Below, piece after piece: positions 6,080 to 11,698 of a stretch of 13,629 nt of DNA. Location of the stretch: the NCBI GenBank assembly GCA_002471975.1, contig DKQZ01000066.1, forward strand, positions 5,068 through 18,696. The letters run 5' to 3'. The position numbers and the translations under genes were made by a program. Each line of letters begins with the position of its first letter. The stretch's first letter is position 1. The DNA comes from Dialister sp. UBA7295 (lineage in GTDB: Bacteria > Bacillota > Negativicutes > Veillonellales > Dialisteraceae). The notes under the pieces are model-generated. The model was given only the letters and a program-made list of their open reading frames with translations, was not told the DNA's origin and did not search any database.

Positions 6080-6150
6080 ATTTAAAGGTTAGCCAGGCAA
6101 ATGCCAGTATGTTGGCCCGCTCCACAAAAGTGGCTGCTACTCCCTCAGTT
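6080..6150 (-). ncRNA. Probable yybP-ykoY manganese riboswitch upstream of mntP
   Basis: The minus-strand transcript starts close to 6151 and soon reads GGGAGTAGC (6143-6135), the conserved 5' loop of the yybP-ykoY Mn2+ riboswitch. It then has a CCAC/GTGG hairpin, AACATACTGG (like the family's ACATACG segment), and GGCTAACCTTT (6089-6079), like the family's 3' AGCAAGACCTTT. AGCCA and TGGCT can close the long arm, with AGG/CCT as the basal helix. The known family senses Mn2+ and usually controls Mn exporters, which is exactly what follows. The match is by eye and the 3' core is not the exact consensus, so family assignment is probable, not certain. Confidence 0.7.
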
Positions 6151-6244
6151 ATTGAGAATGATAGCATGAATAGAGGGCTTTGTCAAAGAAATTTGTCCGA
6201 TAAAATCGGAATGTTTCTCTATCGATATTCATTCTCAATTATCA
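6151..6244. promoter_or_regulatory. Paired inverted sites and a palindrome in the mntP-galE control region
   Basis: ATTGAGAATGA (6151-6161) covers the mntP -10 box, and its exact inverse TCATTCTCAAT (6229-6239) lies upstream. Extended, the second reads GATAAT, GAGAAT, GAATAT on the minus strand, similar to the GATAAT repeats of Fur-family sites. Between them TCCGAT (6196-6201) and ATCGGA (6205-6210) form a perfect palindrome just upstream of the -35. A metal-responsive repressor is plausible but not shown. Confidence 0.45.
6158..6186 (-). promoter_or_regulatory. Promoter of the mntP transcript
   Basis: TTGACA (6186-6181), 17 bases, TATCAT (6163-6158) on the minus strand: a near-consensus promoter whose start point falls just before the riboswitch-like RNA. 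Confidence 0.8.
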
Positions 6245-6304
6245 CACTTGCGCTGGTCCTCCAGGCTGCTGTAATCTATGGAACTTTTCCCACCCCTGTG
6301 GAAA

Positions 6305-6313
6305 TGATATAAT
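6305..6313 (+). promoter_or_regulatory. Extended -10 promoter of galE
   Basis: TGATATAAT: a perfect TATAAT (6308-6313) preceded by TG at the extended -10 position. The -35 is poor (TTTTCC, 6285-6290, 17-base spacing). It lies 46 bases before the galE start. Confidence 0.65.
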
Positions 6314-6359
6314 GAAACATAATAAGTTTTTGCTTTTATTTCCATGAAAGGATACGAAT

Positions 6360-7376
6360 ATGAAAGTATTACTTGCCGGCGGTGCCGGGTATATCGGATC
6401 TCATACGGCGGTGCAGCTTTCGAAGGCGGGCCATGAGGTCATTATTGTGGATGATTTTTCCAATTCTTCTCCGGAGGCGATCCGACGGGTGGAGGAGCTT
6501 GGCGGGAAGAAGGTTATTTCCTATGAAGCGGATGTGAAGGATAAGGAGAAGGTCCGTCAGATTTTCAGGGAAAATGATATCGACTGTGTCATTCATTTTG
6601 CAGGGCTCAAGGCGGTAGGCGAATCGGTGCAGCTGCCTTTGAAGTATTATAGAAATAATATCGATACCACCCTCACCCTTCTGGAGTGCATGGAGGAAGC
6701 AGGGTGCACGCGGTTTGTATTTTCGTCTTCCGCCACGGTTTACGGGGAGGAAAATGATCCGCCCTATGTGGAAACCATGAAGCGGGGCAGCTGTTCGAAT
6801 CCTTATGGCTGGACGAAAGTGATGATGGAGGAAATTCTGGAAGATGCAGCGAAAGCCAATCCGAAGCTCACGGTCATCCTGCTCCGCTATTTCAATCCCA
6901 TCGGGGCTCATGAAAGCGGACGGATCGGCGAGGATCCCCAGGGAATCCCGAATAATCTCATGCCTTATATCGCCCAGGTGGCTGTGGGACGGCGGGATCA
7001 TCTCACCGTATTCGGAGGAGATTATCCGACGCCTGATGGCACGTGCCTCCGGGATTATATCCATGTCATGGATCTGGCTGATGGCCATGTCAAAGCTGTG
7101 GAATATGCAGAAAATCACAGGGGCGTGGAAATTTTCAATCTCGGTACCGGGACTCCTTACAGCGTCCTGGATATCATCAAAGCTTTCGAATCCGCTACGG
7201 GGGTCAAAGTCAAGTACGAAATAGGACCAAGAAGAGCGGGCGATCTCCCCAAATTCTGGGCCGATTCCGCCAAGGCACAGAAAGTGCTGGGCTGGCAGGC
7301 AAAACGGAGCCTCGCCGATATGTGCCGGGATACATGGAATTGGCAGAGCAAAAATCCGCAGGGGTATGGGAAGTGA
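6360..7376 (+). CDS. galE: UDP-glucose 4-epimerase
   Basis: The 338-residue enzyme interconverts UDP-glucose and UDP-galactose in the Leloir pathway and supplies UDP-galactose for surface polysaccharide. It is a short-chain dehydrogenase/reductase. The NAD-binding GGAGYIGSH is at 7-15, and the catalytic set falls at Ser124, Tyr149 and Lys153 (SSSATVYG, YGWTK), the same numbering as in E. coli GalE, whose length is also 338. Substrate-end motifs include RYFNPIGAH (176-184) and RRAGDLPKFWAD (291-302). Position 299 is Phe where E. coli has Tyr; this bulky gate residue suggests preference for UDP-Glc/Gal over N-acetylated sugars. AAGGA at 6347-6351 sets the start. The gene is intact and monocistronic, with no other gal gene nearby. 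Confidence 0.95.
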   Translation: MKVLLAGGAGYIGSHTAVQLSKAGHEVIIVDDFSNSSPEAIRRVEELGGKKVISYEADVKDKEKVRQIFRENDIDCVIHFAGLKAVGESVQLPLKYYRNNIDTTLTLLECMEEAGCTRFVFSSSATVYGEENDPPYVETMKRGSCSNPYGWTKVMMEEILEDAAKANPKLTVILLRYFNPIGAHESGRIGEDPQGIPNNLMPYIAQVAVGRRDHLTVFGGDYPTPDGTCLRDYIHVMDLADGHVKAVEYAENHRGVEIFNLGTGTPYSVLDIIKAFESATGVKVKYEIGPRRAGDLPKFWADSAKAQKVLGWQAKRSLADMCRDTWNWQSKNPQGYGK

Positions 7377-7379
7377 ATC

Positions 7380-7439
7380 GTTAGCCGTTAGCCATTAGCC
7401 GTTAGCCATTAGCAGTTAGCAGTTAGTTTTTAGCATTAG
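7380..7439 (+). repeat. Heptamer tandem repeat after galE
   Basis: About 8.5 copies of a 7-base unit with consensus GTTAGCC (variants ATTAGCC, GTTAGCA), starting 3 bases after the galE stop codon and ending at the terminator stem. Differences fall at fixed positions in the unit, as expected for a slippage-type repeat. Confidence 0.9.
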
Positions 7440-7474
7440 AAAAGCAGATATCCTTATCGGATGCCTGCTTTTTT
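7440..7474 (+). terminator. Intrinsic terminator of galE
   Basis: AAAAGCAG (7440-7447) pairs with CTGCTTTT (7465-7472), with ATCC/GGAT pairing inside (7450-7453 with 7459-7462), followed by T's to 7474. Confidence 0.75.
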
Positions 7475-7494
7475 GTTGTTTCCAATTATTGAAT

Positions 7495-7700
7495 CAGACC
7501 GCCGAAGGCGGCGAATCGGTCTACCTTCCCTAGATAGGGAAGGTGCCCAAAGGGCGGATAGGATGATGGATGTTTACTTGCACTTGCGGCTGAAAAGCTC
7601 TTTCTGCGTTTCAAGCATCAATCTTCCCCCCTGCCCCTTCGGGGCATCCCCCCTTTCAAGGGTGGATTTCCCTTTGGGCGGCCTTGCCGCCTTTTGGTCA
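7495..7700 (+). repeat. Hairpin-rich intergenic repeat (family D)
   Basis: No gene with a ribosome binding site is seen. The stretch holds a perfect 10-bp hairpin, ACCTTCCCTA (7523-7532) with TAGGGAAGGT (7535-7544). Next to it is GCCCAAAGGGC (7545-7555), and CCGCCGAAGGCGG lies near 7500. Further right are CCCCTTCGGGG, CCCCCTTTCAAGGG and GGCGGCCTTGCCGCC. It ends in TTTTGGTCA, leading into the A module at 7701. It appears to be one more palindromic element, with only these short motifs in common with the A/B family. Confidence 0.5.
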
Positions 7701-7890
7701 GGCTCCCCCCTGGGGGAGCTGGCTGCGGAGCAGACTGAGGGGGGAGGAATGCGATGAGGATATGGTCAGCGTCAAAATGTGCTGCTTACCGTTTAGCAAA
7801 TTTCCCGTCGCTCCCCTCTCACCGCTGTCGCGGTGTTCCCCAGGGAGAGCCTGACTTCGGGCATGACTTGCGTTTGAGTCATTTAGCATA
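7701..7890 (+). repeat. Composite A/B repeat, unit 8 (spacer type 1)
   Basis: Module A (CTGCGGAGCAG hairpin), type 1 spacer (AATGTGCTGCTTACCGTTTA) and module B (CACCGCTGTCGCGGTG, CCCAGGGAGAG), ending in GCGTTTGAGTCATTTAGC. It is closest to unit 7 in spacer sequence, though 2.8 kb away and across mntP and galE. Confidence 0.8.
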
Positions 7891-8018
7891 TTAATCATGC
7901 TTTGTGATTTATGTCGCTAGAGAATACTATCGTTTCGACTTGTTCGTCCTCCCATCCCTTCGGGGAGCCCTCCTCTCGAGGAGGGCTATACATCGGGCAG
8001 AGCCTGCTTTTGAGTCAA
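7891..8018 (+). repeat. Type 3 repeat unit
   Basis: Carries ATGCTTTGTGATTTATGTCG, TTTCGACTTGTTCG, then hairpins CCCTTCGGGG and CCCTCCTCTCGAGGAGGG, and ends in TTTTGAGTCAATTGGC. Same family as 5108-5246 and 11115-11510. As there, it follows directly on a type 1 unit. Confidence 0.65.
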
Positions 8019-8038
8019 TTGGCAAATGAATCATACCC

Positions 8039-8089
8039 GGCAGTACCGAGAATCCCGTGATTCCCGGGATTCCCGATTCAAAAGCTGCC
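8039..8089. repeat. Nested palindrome with ATTCCCG repeats
   Basis: GGCAG (8039-8043) and CTGCC (8085-8089) enclose GAATC (8050-8054) and GATTC (8075-8079), with two copies of GATTCCCG between. It forms a long hairpin with no T-run, so it is not an obvious terminator. Confidence 0.45.
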
Positions 8090-8101
8090 TGATATGTAGA
8101 T

Positions 8102-8144
8102 GCCCAATATAAAATGGGCGTCTTTTATACATCTAAGGCGCCCA
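8102..8144 (-). terminator. Possible bidirectional terminator after the DUF362 gene
   Basis: TGGGCG (8115-8120) can pair with CGCCCA (8139-8144), giving a minus-strand hairpin with an 18-base loop followed by TTTTATATT. Alternatively, its TGGGC pairs with GCCCA at 8102-8106, giving a plus-strand hairpin followed by TCTTTTAT. Either may work. It lies about 60 bases beyond the DUF362 stop codon. Confidence 0.45.
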
Positions 8145-8202
8145 CTTTCCCGGATTTCGGTCCACGGAGCACGGGCCACGGTTCACCGGATTGTCTATTC
8201 AG

Positions 8203-9195
8203 TTATCCTTTAAAGGGGACTACGTTTTTGACAGCTTCTCTGGCATCAATCCTGATTTCTCCATTGTCCAGGTCGATGAGGACATATCTGTCATTTCCCA
8301 TGCCCAGTTCTTTCATATAGGTGAGCTGACGGAGTCCGTGGCGGCTGGTCATTCTTTCTACGAGGTCGTGATGGTCTTTTTCTTTCATGGCAAAGATCAT
8401 ATCTACCGATGCATTGTCGATGGCACAGATATCGAGGGAAGCGAGGATTCCTACATTCGGGGTGACGACGGGTTCTGCATGGATTCCTTCGCAGTCGCAG
8501 GAGACGGACATATTTCTCATGACGTTGATATAGGCCATGTGTTTTCCGAAGTAGTCGATGGTGGCTTTGGTGGATTCTGTCATTCTTTCCATGAATTCTT
8601 CTTTCAGGATGGACCACTGGCCTTCTCCGGGATGGGTGTGAATCATGGCTTTCCCGATTCTTCCGTCAGCGCATCCGATGCCGAGGTTTTTATTGGAGCC
8701 TCCGAATCCTCCAGCAGTGTGGCCTTTGAAATGGGTAAGAGCGAGCATGGAGTCGTAGTTTGTTTCGTGGCTGCCTACGGACATTTCTTTGAACCATTTG
8801 CCGCCTTTGACGGGGAGCATGAGGGTCCCTTCTTCGTCCATAATGTCCACAGGGGCAAAGTCCCAGCCGTTTATTTTCAGGGTTTCCCTGTGCTGCTCTG
8901 TGGTATAGCGGTCCCATTCGTAGTAGGTATTCGTTTCGACGATGGTGGCTTGGGGCATTTCTTTTTCCAGAAGTTCTTTGACCCAGGGCCGGGGGATGAT
9001 GTTCGGTCCGTGCTGTTCGCCGGTGTGGAGTTTCACGGCGATTTTTCCCGTGAGGTTTGCGGAAATTTTCCTGTAGGCTTTGATGAGTCCCGCTGCGGAG
9101 AGGTCGCGGGTGAAATAGACGATGGATTCATTGCCGGTGCGGTTTTCATAAGGAATGTAGGTATCTCCGCCGTTGCCTGGTTTTATTTCTGACAT
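8203..9195 (-). CDS. DUF362 domain protein (putative Fe-S-centre protein)
   Basis: The 330-residue protein fits the DUF362 family, often named 'uncharacterised protein with Fe-S centre'. Seen are AVKLHTGEQHGPNIIPRPWV (53-72), THFKGHTAGGFGGSNKNLGIGCADG (154-178) and a cluster VSCDCEG (231-237). Four cysteines (175, 233, 235, 257) could bind a metal centre, but there is no classic CxxCxxC ferredoxin domain, which some family members carry at the C terminus. The reaction is unknown. The frame stays open to 9264, but AAGGAGG ending 6 bases before the ATG at 9195 defines the start. It is divergent from the cupin gene. No signal peptide or membrane segment is seen, so it is probably cytosolic. Family call is good; function is unknown. 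Confidence 0.85.
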   Translation of the reverse strand: MSEIKPGNGGDTYIPYENRTGNESIVYFTRDLSAAGLIKAYRKISANLTGKIAVKLHTGEQHGPNIIPRPWVKELLEKEMPQATIVETNTYYEWDRYTTEQHRETLKINGWDFAPVDIMDEEGTLMLPVKGGKWFKEMSVGSHETNYDSMLALTHFKGHTAGGFGGSNKNLGIGCADGRIGKAMIHTHPGEGQWSILKEEFMERMTESTKATIDYFGKHMAYINVMRNMSVSCDCEGIHAEPVVTPNVGILASLDICAIDNASVDMIFAMKEKDHHDLVERMTSRHGLRQLTYMKELGMGNDRYVLIDLDNGEIRIDAREAVKNVVPFKG

Positions 9196-9249
9196 AATGG
9201 CCTCCTTAAAAAGTAATCCGTTCACAATTTCTGCTTTTCTATATTTCCT

Positions 9250-9280
9250 ATTGTATAACCTCAAGTAAACTCGAGGGCAA
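9250..9280 (-). promoter_or_regulatory. Probable DUF362 promoter with an operator-like dyad
   Basis: Minus strand TTGCCC (9280-9275), 17 bases, TATACA (9257-9252), or TACAAT (9255-9250) at 19. An imperfect dyad, CTCAAG (9260-9265) and CTCGAG (9270-9275), one mismatch, fills the spacer, a typical repressor position. Confidence 0.4.
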
Positions 9281-9317
9281 GGATTTTTTTGAAATTTCTA
9301 CAAGAAATGTCTTTATA

Positions 9318-9326
9318 TGTTAGAAT
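9318..9326 (+). promoter_or_regulatory. Extended -10 box for the cupin gene
   Basis: TGTTAGAAT: TAGAAT with TG at the extended -10 position, 27 bases before the start codon. No good -35 is spaced to it; TTGAAA at 9289-9294 would instead serve TTATAT at 9313-9318. Confidence 0.4.
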
Positions 9327-9353
9327 ATGTTTATCACTTTATGGAGGGCAATT

Positions 9354-9797
9354 ATGATTCATCATTTTCATGCAGACAAAAACCGGTGGGACGGTATCGA
9401 GCCCCACATTTATAAAGAGAATCCCGGGGTCTTCCGGGATGTGACGAAGCAGGTCCTTTTCGATAATGATAAGGATCTTCCCGTGCAGTTCCGTTATTTC
9501 CAAGTGGAAAAAAATGGGTTTTCTTCTTTCGAACATCACGGGCATCGTCATTTCGTCATGATTTTCAAAGGATGCGGCCACGTCCTTCTGGGGGATCAGG
9601 TCTATGAGGTCCAGGAAGGGGATACGTTCTCCATCGAACCCTGGCAGTGGCATCAGTTCAAGGCAGATATGGGAGAAATTCTGGGCTTCCTCTGTCTCGT
9701 CAACCATTTCCGGGATACACCGGTGTATCCGACAGAGGTGGATATCGCGGAAATAAGGAAAAATCCGGAGGCAGCTCGTTTTCTCGATGAAAAGTGA
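9354..9797 (+). CDS. Small single-domain cupin protein
   Basis: The 147-residue protein is a one-domain cupin. Motif 1 is seen as FEHHGHRHFVMIFKGCGHV (59-77), with His62, His64 and His66 as candidate metal ligands. Motif 2 is GDTFSIEPWQWHQF (89-102), with His100 as the remaining ligand. Such proteins bind a divalent metal in a beta barrel and serve as isomerases, dioxygenases or sensors; the sequence does not say which. GGAGGG at 9343-9348 is 5 bases before the ATG at 9354, so the reading frame start at 9327 is not used. It is monocistronic, divergent from the DUF362 gene, and has its own terminator. The charged C-terminal tail (130-147) lies outside the barrel. Confidence 0.85.
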   Translation: MIHHFHADKNRWDGIEPHIYKENPGVFRDVTKQVLFDNDKDLPVQFRYFQVEKNGFSSFEHHGHRHFVMIFKGCGHVLLGDQVYEVQEGDTFSIEPWQWHQFKADMGEILGFLCLVNHFRDTPVYPTEVDIAEIRKNPEAARFLDEK

Positions 9798-9830
9798 TTA
9801 ATGACATTTTTTCTGACTGCGATTATCCAA

Positions 9831-9865
9831 TAGGAATTAGGATTTGGGGATTGGGGATTAGGGAA
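9831..9865 (+). repeat. Heptamer tandem repeat after the cupin gene
   Basis: Five consecutive 7-base units of the form TAGGATT/TGGGGAT, exact period, ending 3 bases before the terminator stem. Confidence 0.85.
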
Positions 9866-10109
9866 GGTGGCGCGCATCAAGTTGGATAGCGCGCCCTTTT
9901 ATATTTAAATTTATTTCCGTTCTTGCTGACTTGCTGATTTTTATGAGAAAATATAATAAATGAAATTCCTTTTTGTTTTGCCATCTTCGGACTGTTGTCA
10001 CGTGAACTCCTAACTTTCGAGCGGCTTCACTTGGTCCCAAATCTCCTCGATTAATCTTTCTGACAATAGACAGTTTTTCCTTGGGACTTATTTCGTCTTT
10101 ATTGACCAT
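9858..10109 (-). pseudogene. IS-type transposase OrfA helix-turn-helix fragment
   Basis: The first 47 or so residues (10109 back to about 9969) look like the N-terminal helix-turn-helix of an IS3-group transposase OrfA: KLSIVRKINRGDLGPSEAARKLGVHVTTVRRW. After RRWQNKK the protein becomes AT-rich low-complexity sequence (FHLLYFLIKISKS) unrelated to a transposase, and no catalytic OrfB is present. ACCTCC at 10116-10121 gives a good ribosome binding site (GGAGGT), so the fragment may still be translated. It could act as a small DNA-binding protein, but a dead remnant is more likely. The surrounding 330 bp are bounded by inverted heptamer repeats, and the ORF's 3' end runs through the cupin terminator. 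Confidence 0.65.
9869..9900 (+). terminator. Intrinsic terminator of the cupin gene
   Basis: GGCGCGC (9869-9875) pairs perfectly with GCGCGCC (9889-9895) around 13 bases, followed by CTTTT. Confidence 0.65.
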
Positions 10110-10190
10110 ATTGCTACCTCCAAGTAGGATTTTTATATTTCATACTCCTATTTACTGATAGCATACCAGAATTGTGCGGCGCACCGCCCC

Positions 10191-10225
10191 TAATCCCAAA
10201 TTCCTAATCCCCAATTCCTTCTCAT
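10191..10225 (+). repeat. Heptamer tandem repeat upstream of the HAD gene
   Basis: Units TAATCCC, AAATTCC, TAATCCC, CAATTCC, then a divergent one: period 7. On the opposite strand it matches the unit type after the cupin gene. Confidence 0.8.
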
Positions 10226-10263
10226 TCATTGTTACTCATATCGTTTTCCCCAAAGGAGACACT

Positions 10264-10983
10264 ATGCCAAATTACTTACAGGAACGAAATACCATCATTT
10301 TCGACATGGACGGGACCCTTGTCGATTCCGTGGGTGTCTGGAATCAGGTGGATATGGAGTTGATCAGGAAACTGGGCGGTGTACCGGAGGGTGAGATAAT
10401 CGTGAATCATCGCCGGGACCTGGCTTTGGTGAAGTACCGGACTCAGGAAAGCCCCTATACCTGTTACTGTGAAGATCTGGGAAAGATCTGTGGTTCTACC
10501 CTTTCCGGCGATGAAATCATGGCCATGCGTCATGAAATCGCCCATACGATGATCCGCGAGAAAGTACAGTTGAAGCCTGGTGCGGCAGATCTGGTGAAAA
10601 AGTTGAAGGACATGGGAAAGACTCTTGTCATCGCTACGACAACCAACAGAGGAAATATGGATATTTACCGCTATAAAAATCAGAATATCCTCAAAGAGCT
10701 TCCCCTGGATGAATACTTCGATGCCATTTACGTACGGGAAATGGTAACCGCCATCAAGCCGGACCCACAGGTACACCTGAAACTGATGAAGGAACTGGAT
10801 AAAAAGCCGTCGGACTGCTTCATCTTCGAAGATTCCCTCGTGGGCGTGCAGGCAGGAAAAGCTGCAGGAATTCCTGTGGCTGTGATCTATGATAGATATT
10901 CCGAAACCGATCAGGAAGAAATGAGGAAACTGGCCGATCAGTGGTATCCATCCCTCAAAGAAGCACTGGAAACGATTTCGTGA
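10264..10983 (+). CDS. HAD-superfamily hydrolase (beta-phosphoglucomutase/phosphatase-like)
   Basis: The 239-residue protein is a cytosolic haloacid dehalogenase-type phosphatase. All four motifs are visible: I, FDMDGTLVDS (13-22, nucleophile Asp14 and acid/base Asp16); II, VIATTTN (122-128); III, Lys165 in AIKPDP; IV, FEDSLVGVQAG (188-198, Glu189/Asp190 for Mg2+). A helical C1 cap lies between motifs I and II. The substrate cannot be told; family members act on sugar phosphates, phosphoglycolate or nucleotides. The frame is open from 10174, but AAAGGAGA (10252-10259) points to the ATG at 10264, and the family N terminus begins there. No convincing promoter was seen in 10110-10263. The gene stands alone with a strong terminator. 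Confidence 0.9.
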   Translation: MPNYLQERNTIIFDMDGTLVDSVGVWNQVDMELIRKLGGVPEGEIIVNHRRDLALVKYRTQESPYTCYCEDLGKICGSTLSGDEIMAMRHEIAHTMIREKVQLKPGAADLVKKLKDMGKTLVIATTTNRGNMDIYRYKNQNILKELPLDEYFDAIYVREMVTAIKPDPQVHLKLMKELDKKPSDCFIFEDSLVGVQAGKAAGIPVAVIYDRYSETDQEEMRKLADQWYPSLKEALETIS

Positions 10984-10992
10984 TTTATAAGT

Positions 10993-11020
10993 AAAAACGC
11001 CGCATTTGCGGCGTTTTTTT
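10993..11020 (+). terminator. Intrinsic terminator of the HAD gene
   Basis: AAAAACGCCGC (10993-11003) pairs perfectly with GCGGCG and T's (11008-11018) around ATTT; the T-run continues to 11020. Confidence 0.92.
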
Positions 11021-11114
11021 ATTTTCCTTTGGAGCGGGTAATTTTTGCGGAATTATAGAGTCAGTATCGATTCTTCAAGCCATTTCCTCTCGTCGGGCGG
11101 AGCTTGCGTTTGAA

Positions 11115-11510
11115 TCAATTGGCGTATTTAACATGCTTTGTGATTGATGTCGATAAAGATGGCTGCCGTTTCGACTGGTTCGTCCCCTCACCGCTGTCGC
11201 GGAGCTCCCCTTTCGAGGGGAGCCTTTCGCCGGGCATGGCTGACTTTTGTGTCAATTGGCGCATTTATCCCGCTTTGTGATTGATGTCGACAGAGATGGC
11301 TGCCATTTCGACTTGTTCGTCCCCTCACCGCTATCGCGGAGCTCCCCTATCGAGGGGAGCCTTTCGCAGGGCATGGCTGACTTTTGTGTCAATTGGCACA
11401 TTTATCTGGCTTTGTGATTGATGTCGTCAGAGATGACTGGCGTTTCGACTGGTTCCCCCTCACCGCTGTCGCGGAGCTCCCCTATCGAGGGGAGCCTTTC
11501 GTCGGGCATG
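11115..11510 (+). repeat. Tandem repeat of the type 3 unit, period 137 bp
   Basis: Three head-to-tail copies start at 11115, 11252 and 11389; the first two are exactly 137 bp and the third stops at about 11510. Each begins TCAATTGGC, contains CTTTGTGATTGATGTCG and TTTCGACT(G/T)GTTC, then hairpins CCGCTGTCGCGG and CTCCCCT(A/T)TCGAGGGGAG, and ends GGGCATGGCTGACTTTTGTG. A partial B end (GTCGGGCGGAGCTTGCGTTT) precedes the array. No coding sequence is seen in 11020-11540. Confidence 0.85.
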
Positions 11511-11549
11511 TAGTGGGTGGGTGAAGCTTTCGGGATTTAAGTTCCATAA

Positions 11550-11610
11550 AGTGTATCACCAATACACTAACGTTGTAAAAAGTGTAATACAACAACATTT
11601 TTTATGATTA
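11550..11610 (-). promoter_or_regulatory. Orphan promoter/operator region with two dyads
   Basis: On the minus strand an extended -10 (TGCTATAAT, 11613-11605) would start a transcript that runs through two dyads. GTTGTA and TACAAC (11572-11577, 11588-11593) form the first; AGTGTAT and ATACACT (11550-11556, 11562-11568) form the second, with a 5-base loop. The second lies 2 bases before an ATG at 11547, which opens only a 21-codon frame ending at 11482 inside the repeat. The layout looks like an autoregulated operator, such as that of a toxin-antitoxin operon, whose gene has been lost. Confidence 0.4.
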
Positions 11611-11651
11611 TAGCACAACAGGAGAAAAGCTGATTGAAAGTAAATGATTTG

Positions 11652-11677
11652 AAAAACCGCCCCTGCGGGGGCGGTTT
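11652..11677 (-). terminator. Intrinsic terminator of the AAA ATPase gene
   Basis: Minus strand AAACCGCCCC (11677-11668) pairs with GGGGCGGTTT (11663-11654) around 4 bases and ends in T's. It lies 21 bases after the stop codon. Confidence 0.88.
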
Positions 11678-11698
11678 GGATGTCATCAGGTTTCCTGT

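Larger units (their letters stand above)
9852..10198. mobile_element. Possible remnant element with imperfect inverted ends
   Basis: The reverse complement of 9852-9876 and the plus strand at 10175-10199 agree at 19 of 25 positions, sharing TGCG at the outer part and CCCTAATCCC at the inner part. They enclose the transposase fragment. They may be terminal repeats of a small element or simply two heptamer arrays in opposite orientation; no target duplication was identified. Confidence 0.35.

Noticed and set aside
6109..6312. A 67-codon plus-strand frame between mntP and galE
   Set aside because: It overlaps the riboswitch-like leader, the mntP promoter and the galE -10 box, and has no ribosome binding site.
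6369..7118. A 249-codon minus-strand frame
   Set aside because: It lies wholly antisense to galE, whose motifs are unmistakable, and resembles no known protein.
8191..9192. A 333-codon plus-strand frame
   Set aside because: It is antisense to the DUF362 gene, has odd Phe/Gly/His-rich composition and no ribosome binding site.
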